Shown: positions 8,570-17,362, counted from the first letter of the stretch. The stretch: 64,000 nt of DNA from Ruminococcus sp. (GCA_017484095.1 JAFUTU010000018.1:23476-87475), one strand, 5' to 3'. Notes: generated by a model from the sequence alone, not told the origin. Numbers and translations: made by a program.

Positions 8570-10201
8570 TTACAAAGTAGGCATATCTTTATCGACAACG
8601 ACCTCAACAAAGCAGATACCCTTCGGCTCTTTTAACAGGTCTATCGCCTTCTGTTTTGAACTCTCATCATAAGCTCTGACAGCTTTTATCCCATAAGCCT
8701 CTGCAAGCTTTATAAAATCGGGCGAACCGTCAAGAAAAACAGCTGTCTGTCTGTCATCATAGCCGATAGTCTGAAGCTCTCTTACCATACCGAGCCTTGT
8801 ATTGGTCATAACAACTACCTTTATATCTACACCGTGCTGAACAGCCGTTGCAAGCTCCATGAACGACATCTGGAAAGCGCCGTCTCCGCAGATAGCAACT
8901 ACCTGTCTTTCAGGATCGGCAAGCTTTGCACCGATAGCTGCAGGAACTGAATAGCCCATAGTTCCCATACCGCCTGATGTGAGTAGCCTTCCTCCCTTTC
9001 TGAAAGCATAGCTTGTACACGTCCAGATCTGGTTCTGTCCAACATCGGCACAAATTACGGCGTCATCGGGCAGCGCATCTGAGAGGTCTTTGATAAACTC
9101 TCTCGGCTGAAGAGTGCCCTCAGGAGCAGGAGCATATTCTCTTTTTGCATCATACTCCCTTATCTCAGCTATCCATTCATCGTGAGCAAGCGGCTTGGAA
9201 AGTTCTATCAGCTGTTCAAGAACGAGTCTTGCATCACCTACAAGAGGTATATCGGCACCGATATTTTTACCTATTTCCGCAGGGTCAATGTCAATATGTA
9301 TTATCTTGGTCGTTTTTTCAAGAGCAAGAGGTGTTCTCACTGCTCTGTCACCAACTCTGGCGCCGACAAGGAAAAGCACATCACACGCATTCACAGCGTA
9401 ATTTGCTCTCTTGACACCGTGCATACCGATCATTCCGCAGAAGAGAGGGTCATCATCTGCAAAAGCAGAAATGCCCATCATTGTAGTGATAACAGGTATC
9501 TGCATTTTGTTTGCAAGCTCATTTATCTGCATCTGAGCATTTGATGCAAAAACTCCTCCGCCGATGCAGATAAGGGGCTTTTCAGCCTTTTCGAGGGCCT
9601 TGACAACTCTCTTCACCTGAACATAGTTGCCCTTCATAGTGGGCTTATAGCTTCTTATCTCGCATTTATCCGGGTATTTATAGTCGATCACAGCCTTCTG
9701 AACGTCCATAGGAACGTCAATAAGCACAGGGCCCGGTCTTCCTGTTCCTGCGATAAAGAACGCCTCTTTGAATATTCTGGGGATATCTTCAGGTTCTTTA
9801 ACAAGGTAGCTATGCTTTACAAACGGCTCAGCTGCACCTGTAATGTCAGCCTCCTGAAAAACATCAGAGCCTATCTGCTCGGTGTTTACCTGTCCCGTGA
9901 TACAGATAAGGGGTATCGAATCCGCATAAGCGGTAGCAATAGCTGTTATAAGGTTCACAGCACCGGGGCCGGAAGTTGCGATACAGACAGCAGGTCTGCC
10001 TGTTATTCTGGCATAACCGTTGGCCTCATGACCGCCGTTGGCCTCATGTCTTACCAATATGTGACGCATCTCTCCTGCGTTCTCAGCAGCAAGCAAAGCG
10101 TCATAAAAAGGGCATATAGCAGCCCCGGGATATCCAAAGACGACGCTGATGTTCTCCTTTTTGAGAGATTCCACCATAGCCTGACTTACCGTCATTTTCA
10201 T
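8570..10201 (-). CDS. ilvB: Acetolactate synthase large subunit
   Basis: The catalytic subunit of acetohydroxyacid synthase, a thiamine-diphosphate enzyme condensing two pyruvates, or pyruvate and 2-oxobutyrate. The 543-residue protein has the N-terminal FGYPGAAICPFYDAL motif with the essential glutamate in LVRHEANGGHEANGYARITG. It also has the FAD/central domain and the C-terminal TPP motif GDGAFQMSFMELATAVQ. The start ATG at 10201 has only a moderate site (aaaggcgg); an ATG two codons later is an alternative. It is the first gene of the operon. Confidence 0.95.
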   Translation of the reverse strand: MKMTVSQAMVESLKKENISVVFGYPGAAICPFYDALLAAENAGEMRHILVRHEANGGHEANGYARITGRPAVCIATSGPGAVNLITAIATAYADSIPLICITGQVNTEQIGSDVFQEADITGAAEPFVKHSYLVKEPEDIPRIFKEAFFIAGTGRPGPVLIDVPMDVQKAVIDYKYPDKCEIRSYKPTMKGNYVQVKRVVKALEKAEKPLICIGGGVFASNAQMQINELANKMQIPVITTMMGISAFADDDPLFCGMIGMHGVKRANYAVNACDVLFLVGARVGDRAVRTPLALEKTTKIIHIDIDPAEIGKNIGADIPLVGDARLVLEQLIELSKPLAHDEWIAEIREYDAKREYAPAPEGTLQPREFIKDLSDALPDDAVICADVGQNQIWTCTSYAFRKGGRLLTSGGMGTMGYSVPAAIGAKLADPERQVVAICGDGAFQMSFMELATAVQHGVDIKVVVMTNTRLGMVRELQTIGYDDRQTAVFLDGSPDFIKLAEAYGIKAVRAYDESSKQKAIDLLKEPKGICFVEVVVDKDMPTL

Positions 10202-10241
10202 AATAAAAGCCGCCTTTCTTCACAAAATAATGATTAATGAT

Positions 10242-10270
10242 ATTATAACACAATTTCATCATTTCGTCAA
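10242..10270 (-). promoter_or_regulatory. Sigma-A promoter of ilvB-ilvN-ilvC
   Basis: On the minus strand TTGACG (10265-10270) and TATAAT (10242-10247) are 17 bases apart. The resulting leader is only about 35 bases, so there is no room for a T-box or leader-peptide attenuator. Confidence 0.8.
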
Positions 10271-10302
10271 GTAGAGAAACTGTATCAAAAAGCGCTCAGG
10301 TG

Positions 10303-10331
10303 TTGACAATGTCGTTTAAAAAGTATATAAT
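10303..10331 (+). promoter_or_regulatory. Consensus sigma-A promoter of ldh
   Basis: TTGACA (10303-10308) and TATAAT (10326-10331) are exactly 17 bases apart. This predicts strong constitutive transcription starting close to the ldh ribosome site. Confidence 0.85.
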
Positions 10332-10361
10332 ATCGGTATAGATTGAGAAGGAGGTTCAAAT

Positions 10362-11312
10362 ATGAATACAGATAAAAGAAAGGTAGTGCTGATAGGCACT
10401 GGAATGGTAGGAATGAGCTTTGCATACTCACTGGTAAACCAGGGAGCTATCTGCAATGAGCTGGTTTTGATCGACCTTAACAAAGTAAGAGCAAACGGTG
10501 AGGCGATGGACCTTAACCACGGTCTTGCATTTGCAAAGTCAAATATGAAGATATATGCAGGAGAATACAGCGACTGTAAGGATGCGGATATTGTGGTCAT
10601 TGCTGCAGGTGTTGCTCAGAAGGAGGGCGAAACACGGCTTGATCTGCTGAGAAGAAACACTGAGGTCTTCCGCTCTATAATAACCCCTGTTGTAAAATCG
10701 GGTTTTGACGGAATATTTCTAGTAGCTACAAACCCTGTTGATATAATGACCAGGGTAACATATGAGCTTTCACGTTTCGGGGCTGCAAGAGTAATAGGCA
10801 CAGGAACCTCTCTTGATACTGCAAGGCTGAGATATCTGCTGGGCGAATACTTTACGGTCGACCCCAAAAACATACACGCTTATGTAATTGGCGAACACGG
10901 TGACAGTGAATTTGTGCCTTTCTCTCAGGTGATGCTTGCAACTAAGAGAGTTACCGAGATACTTGAAGCAAAGAACGACTACTGCCTCGATGATATGATG
11001 AAGATAGAAGACGAAGTAAGGACCGCTGCTTACAAAATAATAGAAGCAAAGCGTGCAACTTATTACGGCATCGGTATAGCACTGACAAGGATAGTCAAGG
11101 CTATTCTCGGCGACGAGAACAGCGTTGTCACGGTATCTGCCAAGCTTTGCGGTGAATACGGGCAGAAGGACGTATTCATAGGTGTGCCGACTATTATCGG
11201 AAGAAACGGTGTCAAGGAGATACTTGAGCTCAATCTCTCGGAAGATGAGAAGAAAAAGTTCGATAACTCGGTAGAGGTTCTTAAAAGTGCATTTGACGAC
11301 ATAAACATCTGA
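10362..11312 (+). CDS. ldh: L-lactate dehydrogenase
   Basis: The enzyme reduces pyruvate to L-lactate with NADH, regenerating NAD in fermentation. The 316-residue protein has the NAD fold VVLIGTGMVGMSFAYSL and the catalytic histidine in VIGEHGDSEFVPFSQ. The mobile loop reads AQKEGETRLDLL; the glutamine there, instead of the arginine of malate dehydrogenase, supports lactate specificity. The ATG at 10362 follows gaaggaggttcaaat. It is a single-gene unit with strong promoter and terminator. Confidence 0.94.
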   Translation: MNTDKRKVVLIGTGMVGMSFAYSLVNQGAICNELVLIDLNKVRANGEAMDLNHGLAFAKSNMKIYAGEYSDCKDADIVVIAAGVAQKEGETRLDLLRRNTEVFRSIITPVVKSGFDGIFLVATNPVDIMTRVTYELSRFGAARVIGTGTSLDTARLRYLLGEYFTVDPKNIHAYVIGEHGDSEFVPFSQVMLATKRVTEILEAKNDYCLDDMMKIEDEVRTAAYKIIEAKRATYYGIGIALTRIVKAILGDENSVVTVSAKLCGEYGQKDVFIGVPTIIGRNGVKEILELNLSEDEKKKFDNSVEVLKSAFDDINI

Positions 11313-11315
11313 TAC

Positions 11316-11352
11316 AAAAACTCCCGAAGTACTAGAACCTTCGGGAGTTTTT
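11316..11352 (+). terminator. Terminator of ldh
   Basis: AAAAACTCCCGAAG (11316-11329) pairs with CTTCGGGAGTTTTT (11339-11352), with T5 on the plus strand and A5 on the other side. It can also serve the convergent zinc-ribbon gene. Confidence 0.9.
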
Positions 11353-11377
11353 GTATGTAGATGGCGTATTAAAAATA

Positions 11378-12640
11378 CTATTCTTTCAGAATACTTACAA
11401 GGGTACTGTCTCCGCCGCTGACAACAGCAGGAGAGGCAGGCTCTGTTTTTTTGCCTGCGGTCGGAGTATCTTCAAATTCACGGGACCAGACAAGGTCGTT
11501 ATCACCGTAGACACTTTTGGCGTAGTCAAGAGCCTCCAAGACTGTGTCCCCGCAGAGGAGCGAATATACAAAAGCATCTTCGAGCTGAGCATTGTAAAGA
11601 GAATAGATATCTTCCTCAACAGCTATAACAGACGCGGCACCTGCATCGGTCAAAGATTTTGTAAGATGCACGCTGTCAGCGCTTTTGCAGGAAGATATAT
11701 ACACTATCGAGCCTTTTAGTGTGTCGTCGGAAAAGTGAGCTGTGAAATATGAAGGAAGAACCAGATAATACCTCTTCCCTGCCCCGATAAGCTCGGCCAT
11801 ATTGCCTGCTTTCAGGTCTCGGGAGTATGTTCTCAGGTTCTTTTCGGTGACTGTCTCACCGAAGCACAACGCAGGCTTGCCCGCATAGACAATTCCGTGA
11901 GCATCGAGAACGATAAGGTCTTTGCCTTCGAGGTGTTTTTTGAGATCACTTGCAGCAGCTGTCTGAGAGAGTGCCGTCTTCAAGCCGTTTTTGTTCCAGA
12001 TATCAGTGCGCTTTTTGACCCAATCGGAAAGGCGAGCATTATTATAGAAACCAAGAACAGAACAGCTAATATCAGCATTCTCATACTGATAGCTGAGAGA
12101 ACCGATATCAAGTCTGTTGTTTATGATAAGCGAACCGTCGTCGTCCTCCTCAGCATAGGTTTTTTCTATTCCGCTGAGATCGCTGTCAAAGTCTGAGATC
12201 ATAACTGCTCCAAGAGAGCCGTCACTGTATACGAACTCGTAAATAAGCTCGTTCTTGGCAAATTTATAATCATCTATGCAGCCCTCGTCTTTCAGCTTTG
12301 AGAGGCGTGCTTCTATCAGCTCTTTCCTTTTGGTATATGAGCTTTTAAGAAATGAATCTTTATTCGTTACAGCTGAAAGCCTTTTGTTGACTGTTTTATG
12401 GACCTCGAAGGATATCTCGCTGCGCTTTATTATAAGGTATCTTGCACCGAAAATAAGCCCTGCAAGCAGCAGCACACCAAGCACTGATGCTATAACTATA
12501 CTGCGCTTTTTCCATTTTTTGTTTTTATGCTGAAGCTTCAGACCGCAGCCCGGACAGAACTTTCTGTCGGCAAATATCTTGCTCCCACAAGAGGGGCAGC
12601 GGATAAATTTTCGTTTGCGACTGAATAGTTTGATCGCCAT
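11378..12640 (-). CDS. Zinc-ribbon membrane protein with CHAT/caspase-like domain
   Basis: A 420-residue protein of unknown role. Residues 15-32 are a zinc ribbon (CPSC then CPGC). A basic stretch and one membrane helix (about 48-70, VIASVLGVLLLAGLIFG) follow. After a middle region, residues 240-385 show the CHAT/caspase (clan CD) pattern: a strand ending LIVLDAHG (His248), a strand ending IVYISSCKSA (Cys318), then LTKSLTDAGAASVIAVEEDIYS and a later FVYSLLCGDTVLEALDYAKS. His and Cys would form the protease dyad. The N-terminus is basic and the protease-like part would be outside the cell. It is a single gene convergent with ldh. The call rests on motif pattern alone. Confidence 0.6.
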   Translation of the reverse strand: MAIKLFSRKRKFIRCPSCGSKIFADRKFCPGCGLKLQHKNKKWKKRSIVIASVLGVLLLAGLIFGARYLIIKRSEISFEVHKTVNKRLSAVTNKDSFLKSSYTKRKELIEARLSKLKDEGCIDDYKFAKNELIYEFVYSDGSLGAVMISDFDSDLSGIEKTYAEEDDDGSLIINNRLDIGSLSYQYENADISCSVLGFYNNARLSDWVKKRTDIWNKNGLKTALSQTAAASDLKKHLEGKDLIVLDAHGIVYAGKPALCFGETVTEKNLRTYSRDLKAGNMAELIGAGKRYYLVLPSYFTAHFSDDTLKGSIVYISSCKSADSVHLTKSLTDAGAASVIAVEEDIYSLYNAQLEDAFVYSLLCGDTVLEALDYAKSVYGDNDLVWSREFEDTPTAGKKTEPASPAVVSGGDSTLVSILKE

Positions 12641-12736
12641 TACTTAAAATTGCCTCCTGTATCTTTATCTTATTATTATACAACCGCAGAGAGTATTTTT
12701 CAACGATAAATTGTGCTAAATCTTTCTATAAAAAGC

Positions 12737-12765
12737 TTTACATTTTTATAAAACCGTGATATAAT
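12737..12765 (+). promoter_or_regulatory. Sigma-A promoter of the serine hydrolase gene
   Basis: TTTACA (12737-12742) and TATAAT (12760-12765) are 17 bases apart, followed by a leader of about 115 bases with no obvious hairpin. Confidence 0.7.
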
Positions 12766-12885
12766 GCGGATATCGACTGAAACAAAATAGTCAATGCGAC
12801 AGACCTGCTCAAAATGAAAGCACTTATGAAAGGCGTAAGCATGATTTTGGAGTAAGAAAAATAGTGAAAACTGCGGAGGGATAAA

Positions 12886-14043
12886 ATGTTTAATGAAGCA
12901 GCTTTAAAATCAACTATCGACAGGTTCATTGAAAGCGGTGCTGAGACCGGCGCTGCCGCTGTAGTAATGAAGGACGGTCAGGAATTATTCAAATATAGCA
13001 GCGGACTTATGGATGCAGAAAAGGACAAACCGTTCACGCCTGACACTATCTGCCGTGCGTTTTCATGCTCAAAGGTAGTTACAGGTACGGCAGCTATGCA
13101 GCTGTTGGAAAGAGGTCTGATCGATATTGATAATCCTATTGAGTGGTACATACCTGAATTCGCAAATGCAGTTTATATCCGTGAGGGAAAAGAGATCGCT
13201 GCCTCAAGGCCGATAAAAATAAGAGATCTTTTGAATATGACCTCAGGTATAGCATATCCGGGAGACGGACACGAAGGAGTAGAAAAGCTGAACAATGCCT
13301 GGGGCGAGCTCGATCAAAGCTGTAAAAATGGCAAGAGCATCGGCACTATGGAGTTTGCAAAGCTTCTGGGAAAATGCCCGATAATGTTTGATACGGGTGC
13401 CGAGTGGATGTACGGTTCCTCAGCAGATGTTTTCGGAGCCGTTGTTGAAGCAGTAACAGGAAAAAGATACGGTGAATATCTCAAAGAGAACATATTTGAT
13501 CCGCTGGGAATGAACGATACTGCGTTTTTTGTTCCAAAAGAAAAGCTTGACCGTCTGGCTGTGCTTTATGACGGTGCAGGCGCGAACAAAAAGCCGCTTG
13601 AATGGGTGAACCTGTGCATTTATGATGTGACAGAAGAGCCTGCCTTTCAGTCAGGAGGAGCGGGGCTGTTCTCAACTGCATCGGATTTCTCAAAGCTCGG
13701 GGCTGCACTCTCATGCGGAGGATATCTCGATGCACAGATACTCAGCCGCAAGGCAATAGACTTTATGAGGACTAACGGTCTAAATGATGCCCAAAGAAAG
13801 TCCTTCAACTGGGATTCATGCAGAGGGTTCGGCTATGCTAATTTTGTAAGAACTCACGAACAGCCAAATGTATCAGGGCTGCTGGCTTCAAAGGGTGCAT
13901 TCGGCTGGGACGGCTGGTCGGGCACCTATATACTCAATGACCCTGACGAGAGCCTTGCGGTGATACTGTTCGTGCAGCGTGCAGGCGCAGGCACAACGGC
14001 ACTTTCACGGGCATTTGTAAATCATGTGTACTCGATGATATAA
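12886..14043 (+). CDS. Beta-lactamase family serine hydrolase
   Basis: A 385-residue cytosolic-looking member of the class C beta-lactamase/penicillin-binding fold (PF00144). The SxxK motif is SCSK in ICRAFSCSKVVTGTAAMQLL, the second motif is YGSS in WMYGSSADVFGAVVEAVTG, and a GAFGWDGWSG region takes the place of the third motif. There is no signal peptide, so it is more likely an esterase or D-amino-peptidase relative than a resistance enzyme. The ATG follows tgcggagggataaa. It is a single-gene unit. Confidence 0.85.
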   Translation: MFNEAALKSTIDRFIESGAETGAAAVVMKDGQELFKYSSGLMDAEKDKPFTPDTICRAFSCSKVVTGTAAMQLLERGLIDIDNPIEWYIPEFANAVYIREGKEIAASRPIKIRDLLNMTSGIAYPGDGHEGVEKLNNAWGELDQSCKNGKSIGTMEFAKLLGKCPIMFDTGAEWMYGSSADVFGAVVEAVTGKRYGEYLKENIFDPLGMNDTAFFVPKEKLDRLAVLYDGAGANKKPLEWVNLCIYDVTEEPAFQSGGAGLFSTASDFSKLGAALSCGGYLDAQILSRKAIDFMRTNGLNDAQRKSFNWDSCRGFGYANFVRTHEQPNVSGLLASKGAFGWDGWSGTYILNDPDESLAVILFVQRAGAGTTALSRAFVNHVYSMI

Positions 14044-14088
14044 GATTTAAAACGGCTGCTTAACCAGGCGGTCATGAATAAGAGATCT

Positions 14089-14129
14089 AAGCGGCTTACG
14101 ATCATCTGCTTCGGAAGCCGCTTATTTTT
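14089..14129 (+). terminator. Terminator of the serine hydrolase gene
   Basis: AAGCGGCTT (14089-14097) pairs with AAGCCGCTT (14115-14123), followed by ATTTTTA. Confidence 0.85.
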
Positions 14130-14220
14130 AAAAAAATTTTCTTTTCCCCCCTAACCAACTGAACTTTCCTGCATTATACGTACAGAAGCTTCTGAAACGC
14201 ACACGAAAGAGGTGAACTAA

Positions 14221-15762
14221 ATGACCGACAATGAATACCGAGAGCAGATAGCACAGATGTCAAAAACTATGTTCCGCTACTGTTTGTCACGCACAAGTTC
14301 TTACCACGATGCTGAGGATCTGGCTCAGGAGATACTGCTTATCAGCTGCAAAAACGGCAACTGCTTCCCGAACGAGAAAGCTTTCTACGCCTTTGTCTGG
14401 CGCACGGCTGAGAACATACTGCGCAGCTGGTACCGCGATAACGAAAAGCGAGGCACTGCAGAGCTTGACGAAAAAATCTCCGACGGCAGCTGGGAAGAAC
14501 TTGAAGAACAGGCTAAGGAGAACGAACAGCTGTCTCTTATCGCAAGGGAGCTCTCACTTCTGAACTCTAACTACCGCAGGGCTATGGTAGCGTATTACAT
14601 TGACGGTTTGTCGGTCAGGGACATATCAGAGAGCTTCGGTCTCTCGCAAAGTATGGTGAAGTATCTCCTCTTTCAGTCACGCAAACGTATCAAGGAGGGT
14701 ATTAATATGGAAAGAAATTTTGGAAAACTCAGCTACGATCCGATAGAATTAAGTCTCGTTTTCTGGGGAGGCAAGAACAATTACTGGGGCAAATTTGACA
14801 GTAAGGTAAGGCAGAATATTCTTATGTGCTGTTACTATGACAAGCAGACCGAGGAACAGATAGCTACGCAGCTGGGTGTGCCGACAGCGTATCTTGAGGA
14901 CGAGCTCAAAGCGCTGGTCGAATATGATCTGCTTACAGCGAAGAACGGATACTATCTGACAAACGTTCCTATCATCACCAATGAAGTGTTCGGGGATATA
15001 GCCAAGGCAAACAAAACTGCTGTGTCTGATATATCGGAAAGGATACGCTGTGCGATAGATAAGATGTCCGATGAGGTAAGAGCGCTTGGATTTTACGGCA
15101 ATGATATGCCGCAGAATCAGCTGAGATGGATGCTTACATCGCTTATACTGCACCTATCTTATATTGACATATCTATGAGCGACCAGCCGCTTGACTTCCC
15201 TACCGATGTTTTCGGCGATAAGTGCTTCAGGTTCTTTGTTGAAAAGTCTGCAAGCGACCCATACAGCGTTGGTACATCAGGCTTTGAAATTGATAACGGA
15301 ATGATACTTTTCTGGGATGTGCTTATAAACGGTGAGCGCCTCCACCAGAGAATGACCGAGGCAAGAGCTGATATGCTCTGCTCACTGCTAAACCGTCAGC
15401 CGCAGACTGACAACGAAAAGCTGGTCTGCTCCGAGCTTGTGGAGCTTGGTCTTGCAGTCAGAACAGAAAATGGCATAATGCCAAACTTCCCCTGCCTGAC
15501 CAAGGAGCAGGGTGACAAGCTGAATGAAATGATAATCGGGATAGGCAAGGATATCAGCGAGGATATACTCTCAAGGACCAATAGTGTAGGAAAGATACTG
15601 CGCGACCACGCTCCTGCACATCTTGCGGATTATGTAAGAAAAATGCCTCTGCTGATCTTCTACCGAGAGACAGAACAGGTGATTCAGCAGCTTTGCGAGA
15701 GCGGCTGGCTGCTGCCGATGAAGGGCGGAATGTCCGGAACTACTGTGATGTGTCTGAAATAA
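14221..15762 (+). CDS. ECF-type sigma factor with a long C-terminal extension
   Basis: A 513-residue protein. Residues 1-165 are a sigma-70 region 2 (FRYCLSRTSSYHDAEDLAQEILL, then FVWRTAENILRSWYR) and region 4 (YRRAMVAYYIDGLSVRDISESFGLSQSMVKYLLFQSRKRI). The remaining 350 residues are soluble, begin with a second winged-helix-like segment (QIATQLGVPTAYLEDELKALVEYDL), and are otherwise unrecognised. Ordinary ECF factors are about 170-200 residues, so the extension may be a built-in sensor or anti-sigma-like domain. The ATG follows gaaagaggtgaacta. No separate anti-sigma gene is adjacent. Confidence 0.8.
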   Translation: MTDNEYREQIAQMSKTMFRYCLSRTSSYHDAEDLAQEILLISCKNGNCFPNEKAFYAFVWRTAENILRSWYRDNEKRGTAELDEKISDGSWEELEEQAKENEQLSLIARELSLLNSNYRRAMVAYYIDGLSVRDISESFGLSQSMVKYLLFQSRKRIKEGINMERNFGKLSYDPIELSLVFWGGKNNYWGKFDSKVRQNILMCCYYDKQTEEQIATQLGVPTAYLEDELKALVEYDLLTAKNGYYLTNVPIITNEVFGDIAKANKTAVSDISERIRCAIDKMSDEVRALGFYGNDMPQNQLRWMLTSLILHLSYIDISMSDQPLDFPTDVFGDKCFRFFVEKSASDPYSVGTSGFEIDNGMILFWDVLINGERLHQRMTEARADMLCSLLNRQPQTDNEKLVCSELVELGLAVRTENGIMPNFPCLTKEQGDKLNEMIIGIGKDISEDILSRTNSVGKILRDHAPAHLADYVRKMPLLIFYRETEQVIQQLCESGWLLPMKGGMSGTTVMCLK

Positions 15763-15764
15763 TC

Positions 15765-15802
15765 TTAATGCGGCATATCTGCTTTGTGTGGGTATGCCGT
15801 TT
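15765..15802 (+). repeat. Hairpin repeat, copy 1 (after the sigma-factor gene)
   Basis: ATGCGGCATA and TATGCCGT flank a loop reading tctgctttgtgtggg. Two further copies follow the next two genes (17259-17298 and 18514-18549). It probably acts as a terminator. The TTGACA of the efflux-pump promoter starts at its last bases. Confidence 0.75.
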
Positions 15803-15829
15803 GACAAACCCTATGAAACATGATATGAT
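15801..15829 (+). promoter_or_regulatory. Sigma-A promoter of the efflux-pump leader
   Basis: TTGACA (15801-15806) and TATGAT (15824-15829) are 17 bases apart. The leader to the pump start is about 145 bases and contains a translated mini-ORF and hairpins. Confidence 0.7.
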
Positions 15830-15856
15830 AAGAAACAAGAAAAAAGGAGGTACATC

Positions 15857-15895
15857 ATGCTTCTCATCAATGACACAGCTCCATGCAAGGTTTGA
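15857..15895 (+). CDS. Leader peptide of the MFS efflux gene (12 residues)
   Basis: A perfect ribosome site (aaaaaggagg at 15841-15850) precedes ATG and a 12-residue peptide, MLLINDTAPCKV. Its last codons contain CCATGCA (15881-15887), which pairs with TGCATGG (15902-15908). The overlapping ATGCAAGG (15883-15890) can instead pair with CTTTGCAT (15938-15945, one G-U pair). The two pairings exclude each other. Ribosome stalling on the peptide could therefore switch expression of the pump, as known for leaders of genes against ribosome-targeting antibiotics. Confidence 0.6.
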   Translation: MLLINDTAPCKV

Positions 15896-15896
15896 G

Positions 15897-15979
15897 GACG
15901 CTGCATGGAGGATAGCCCTCGGGCTTATGTCCTCGGACTTTGCATTCCCGATAAAATAATATCAAAGGAGCAAAGTCAA
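15897..15979 (+). promoter_or_regulatory. Attenuator region between leader peptide and pump gene
   Basis: Contains the partners of the leader-peptide codons described above and a GAGG/CCTC hairpin (15908-15920). There is no T run, so if it is an attenuator it more likely controls translation or uses the downstream segment to mask the pump start. Confidence 0.4.
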
Positions 15980-17257
15980 ATGAAAAATATAAAAACGTAT
16001 ATTCTACTTTGGGCGACACAATCGCTCTCTGCACTGGGCAGCGGAATGACAAGCTACGCGCTGGTGCTGTGGCTGTATCTGAGCAGCGGCTCAGCGCTGA
16101 GAACCGCTATGCTGTCGATATGCTCTTATGCGCCTTATGTGCTGATGAGCATTTTTGCAGGCACGCTCAGCGATCGCTGGGACAAGAAGAAAACAATGCT
16201 TGTGTGTGACCTTATCGCTGCACTAAGCACAGTTGCGGTACTTGTTCTGATAAAAACAGACAGCCTGAACCATTGGCATTTGTATCTGATAAACGCTGTA
16301 AACGGGCTGATGAACACCGTTCAGCAGCCCGCAAGCGAGGTGGCGGCAACGCTGCTAACGCCAAAGGAGTATTATCAGAAAACAAGCGGTATGCGCTCGT
16401 TCTCGCAATCGCTGAACTCTATACTTACACCAATTATTGCAACGGCTCTGTTTTCATTCGCAGGGATAGGTGTGGTAATCGCCGTTGACCTTTCGACCTT
16501 CGGGATAGCGTTTCTCACGCTTGCATTATTCATAAAGATACCCGAGGTGCCGGGCTCGGACGAGCAAAAAGAAAGCGTGCTGTCTGCTTCAAGGGCGGGA
16601 CTGAAATGGCTGAAAGATAATCCGCTCATACTAAAGCTGATACTGTTTCTGTCCTGCATAAACCTTGTGGCTTCGACTTATGATGCAGCACTCCCAGCTA
16701 TGATACTTTCAAAGGCAAACGGCGGACAGACCGTCTTCGGTATCATCAACACCTGCGTTGGCATAGCTACGCTTGTCGGCAGCGTTTTAGTGACATTTCT
16801 GCCTGCTCCGAAAAATCGTGTAAAGGCGATATGCACAGCGCTCTTTATCTCAATGAGTACGGAAAACTTTATGCTTGCGCTTGGAAAATCACCGATCATA
16901 TGGTGTGTCGGCGCAATTCTCGGCTGGATAGTCATACCGTATATGAACGCAAACATGGACGTGATCTTCCGCAGTGAGATACCGACAGATATGCAGGGGC
17001 GGGTCTATTCCTGCCGAAACACTTTGCAATTCTTCACGATACCCATAGGCTTTCTGCTGGGCGGTCTGCTGACGGACAAGGTGTTTGAGCCGTTCATGGC
17101 AGATAACACATCAGGCTTTTGGGCTGCGTTGTTTGGCGAAAACAAAGGCTCGGGAGCGGCTATGCTGTTTTTTGTGATAGGAGTTATTGGTACGCTCATT
17201 TGTGTGGTATTCACTTTGCTGTTAAGAAAACATAAATGGACAGATATGGATATGTAA
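15980..17257 (+). CDS. MFS efflux transporter (macrolide-efflux-like)
   Basis: A 425-residue major facilitator with 12 predicted helices. It has the loop 2-3 motif GTLSDRWDKKKTML and the family start LLWATQSLSALGSGMTSYALVLWLY, which resembles Mef-type and EntS-like exporters. It is likely a drug/proton antiporter in the cell membrane; the substrate is not shown by sequence. I chose the ATG at 15980, with aaaggagcaaagtca upstream; an ATG 75 bases earlier lies inside the attenuator and has no site. The leader peptide and hairpins upstream suggest induction by a translation inhibitor. Confidence 0.85.
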   Translation: MKNIKTYILLWATQSLSALGSGMTSYALVLWLYLSSGSALRTAMLSICSYAPYVLMSIFAGTLSDRWDKKKTMLVCDLIAALSTVAVLVLIKTDSLNHWHLYLINAVNGLMNTVQQPASEVAATLLTPKEYYQKTSGMRSFSQSLNSILTPIIATALFSFAGIGVVIAVDLSTFGIAFLTLALFIKIPEVPGSDEQKESVLSASRAGLKWLKDNPLILKLILFLSCINLVASTYDAALPAMILSKANGGQTVFGIINTCVGIATLVGSVLVTFLPAPKNRVKAICTALFISMSTENFMLALGKSPIIWCVGAILGWIVIPYMNANMDVIFRSEIPTDMQGRVYSCRNTLQFFTIPIGFLLGGLLTDKVFEPFMADNTSGFWAALFGENKGSGAAMLFFVIGVIGTLICVVFTLLLRKHKWTDMDM

Positions 17258-17258
17258 A

Positions 17259-17298
17259 TTTAATGCGGCATACCTGCCTTGTGTGGGTGTGCCGCATT
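17259..17298 (+). repeat. Hairpin repeat, copy 2 (after the efflux gene)
   Basis: TAATGCGGCATAC and GTGTGCCGCATT form a 9-10 bp stem around ctgccttgtgtgg. Nearly identical to copies 1 and 3. A T run is missing, so termination would be weak. Confidence 0.75.
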
Positions 17299-17334
17299 CT
17301 CACATTAGTTGAATTTTAATCATCAAATAAGTGA

Positions 17335-17362
17335 TTGAACTTCGCCGAAAATCTGTTATAAT
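17335..17362 (+). promoter_or_regulatory. Promoter of the HTH regulator gene
   Basis: TTGAAC (17335-17340) and TATAAT (17357-17362) are 16 bases apart, with an extended -10 (TGt). A palindrome-like ACGACGTCG follows at about 17370-17378 and could be an operator. Confidence 0.65.

Noticed and set aside
10202..10270. Attenuator or T-box upstream of ilvB
   Set aside because: The promoter lies so close to ilvB that the leader is about 35 bases.
14150..14220. Autoregulated ECF promoter (GAACTT and CGTA) before the sigma-factor gene
   Set aside because: The two words are only about 13 bases apart, shorter than known ECF promoters.
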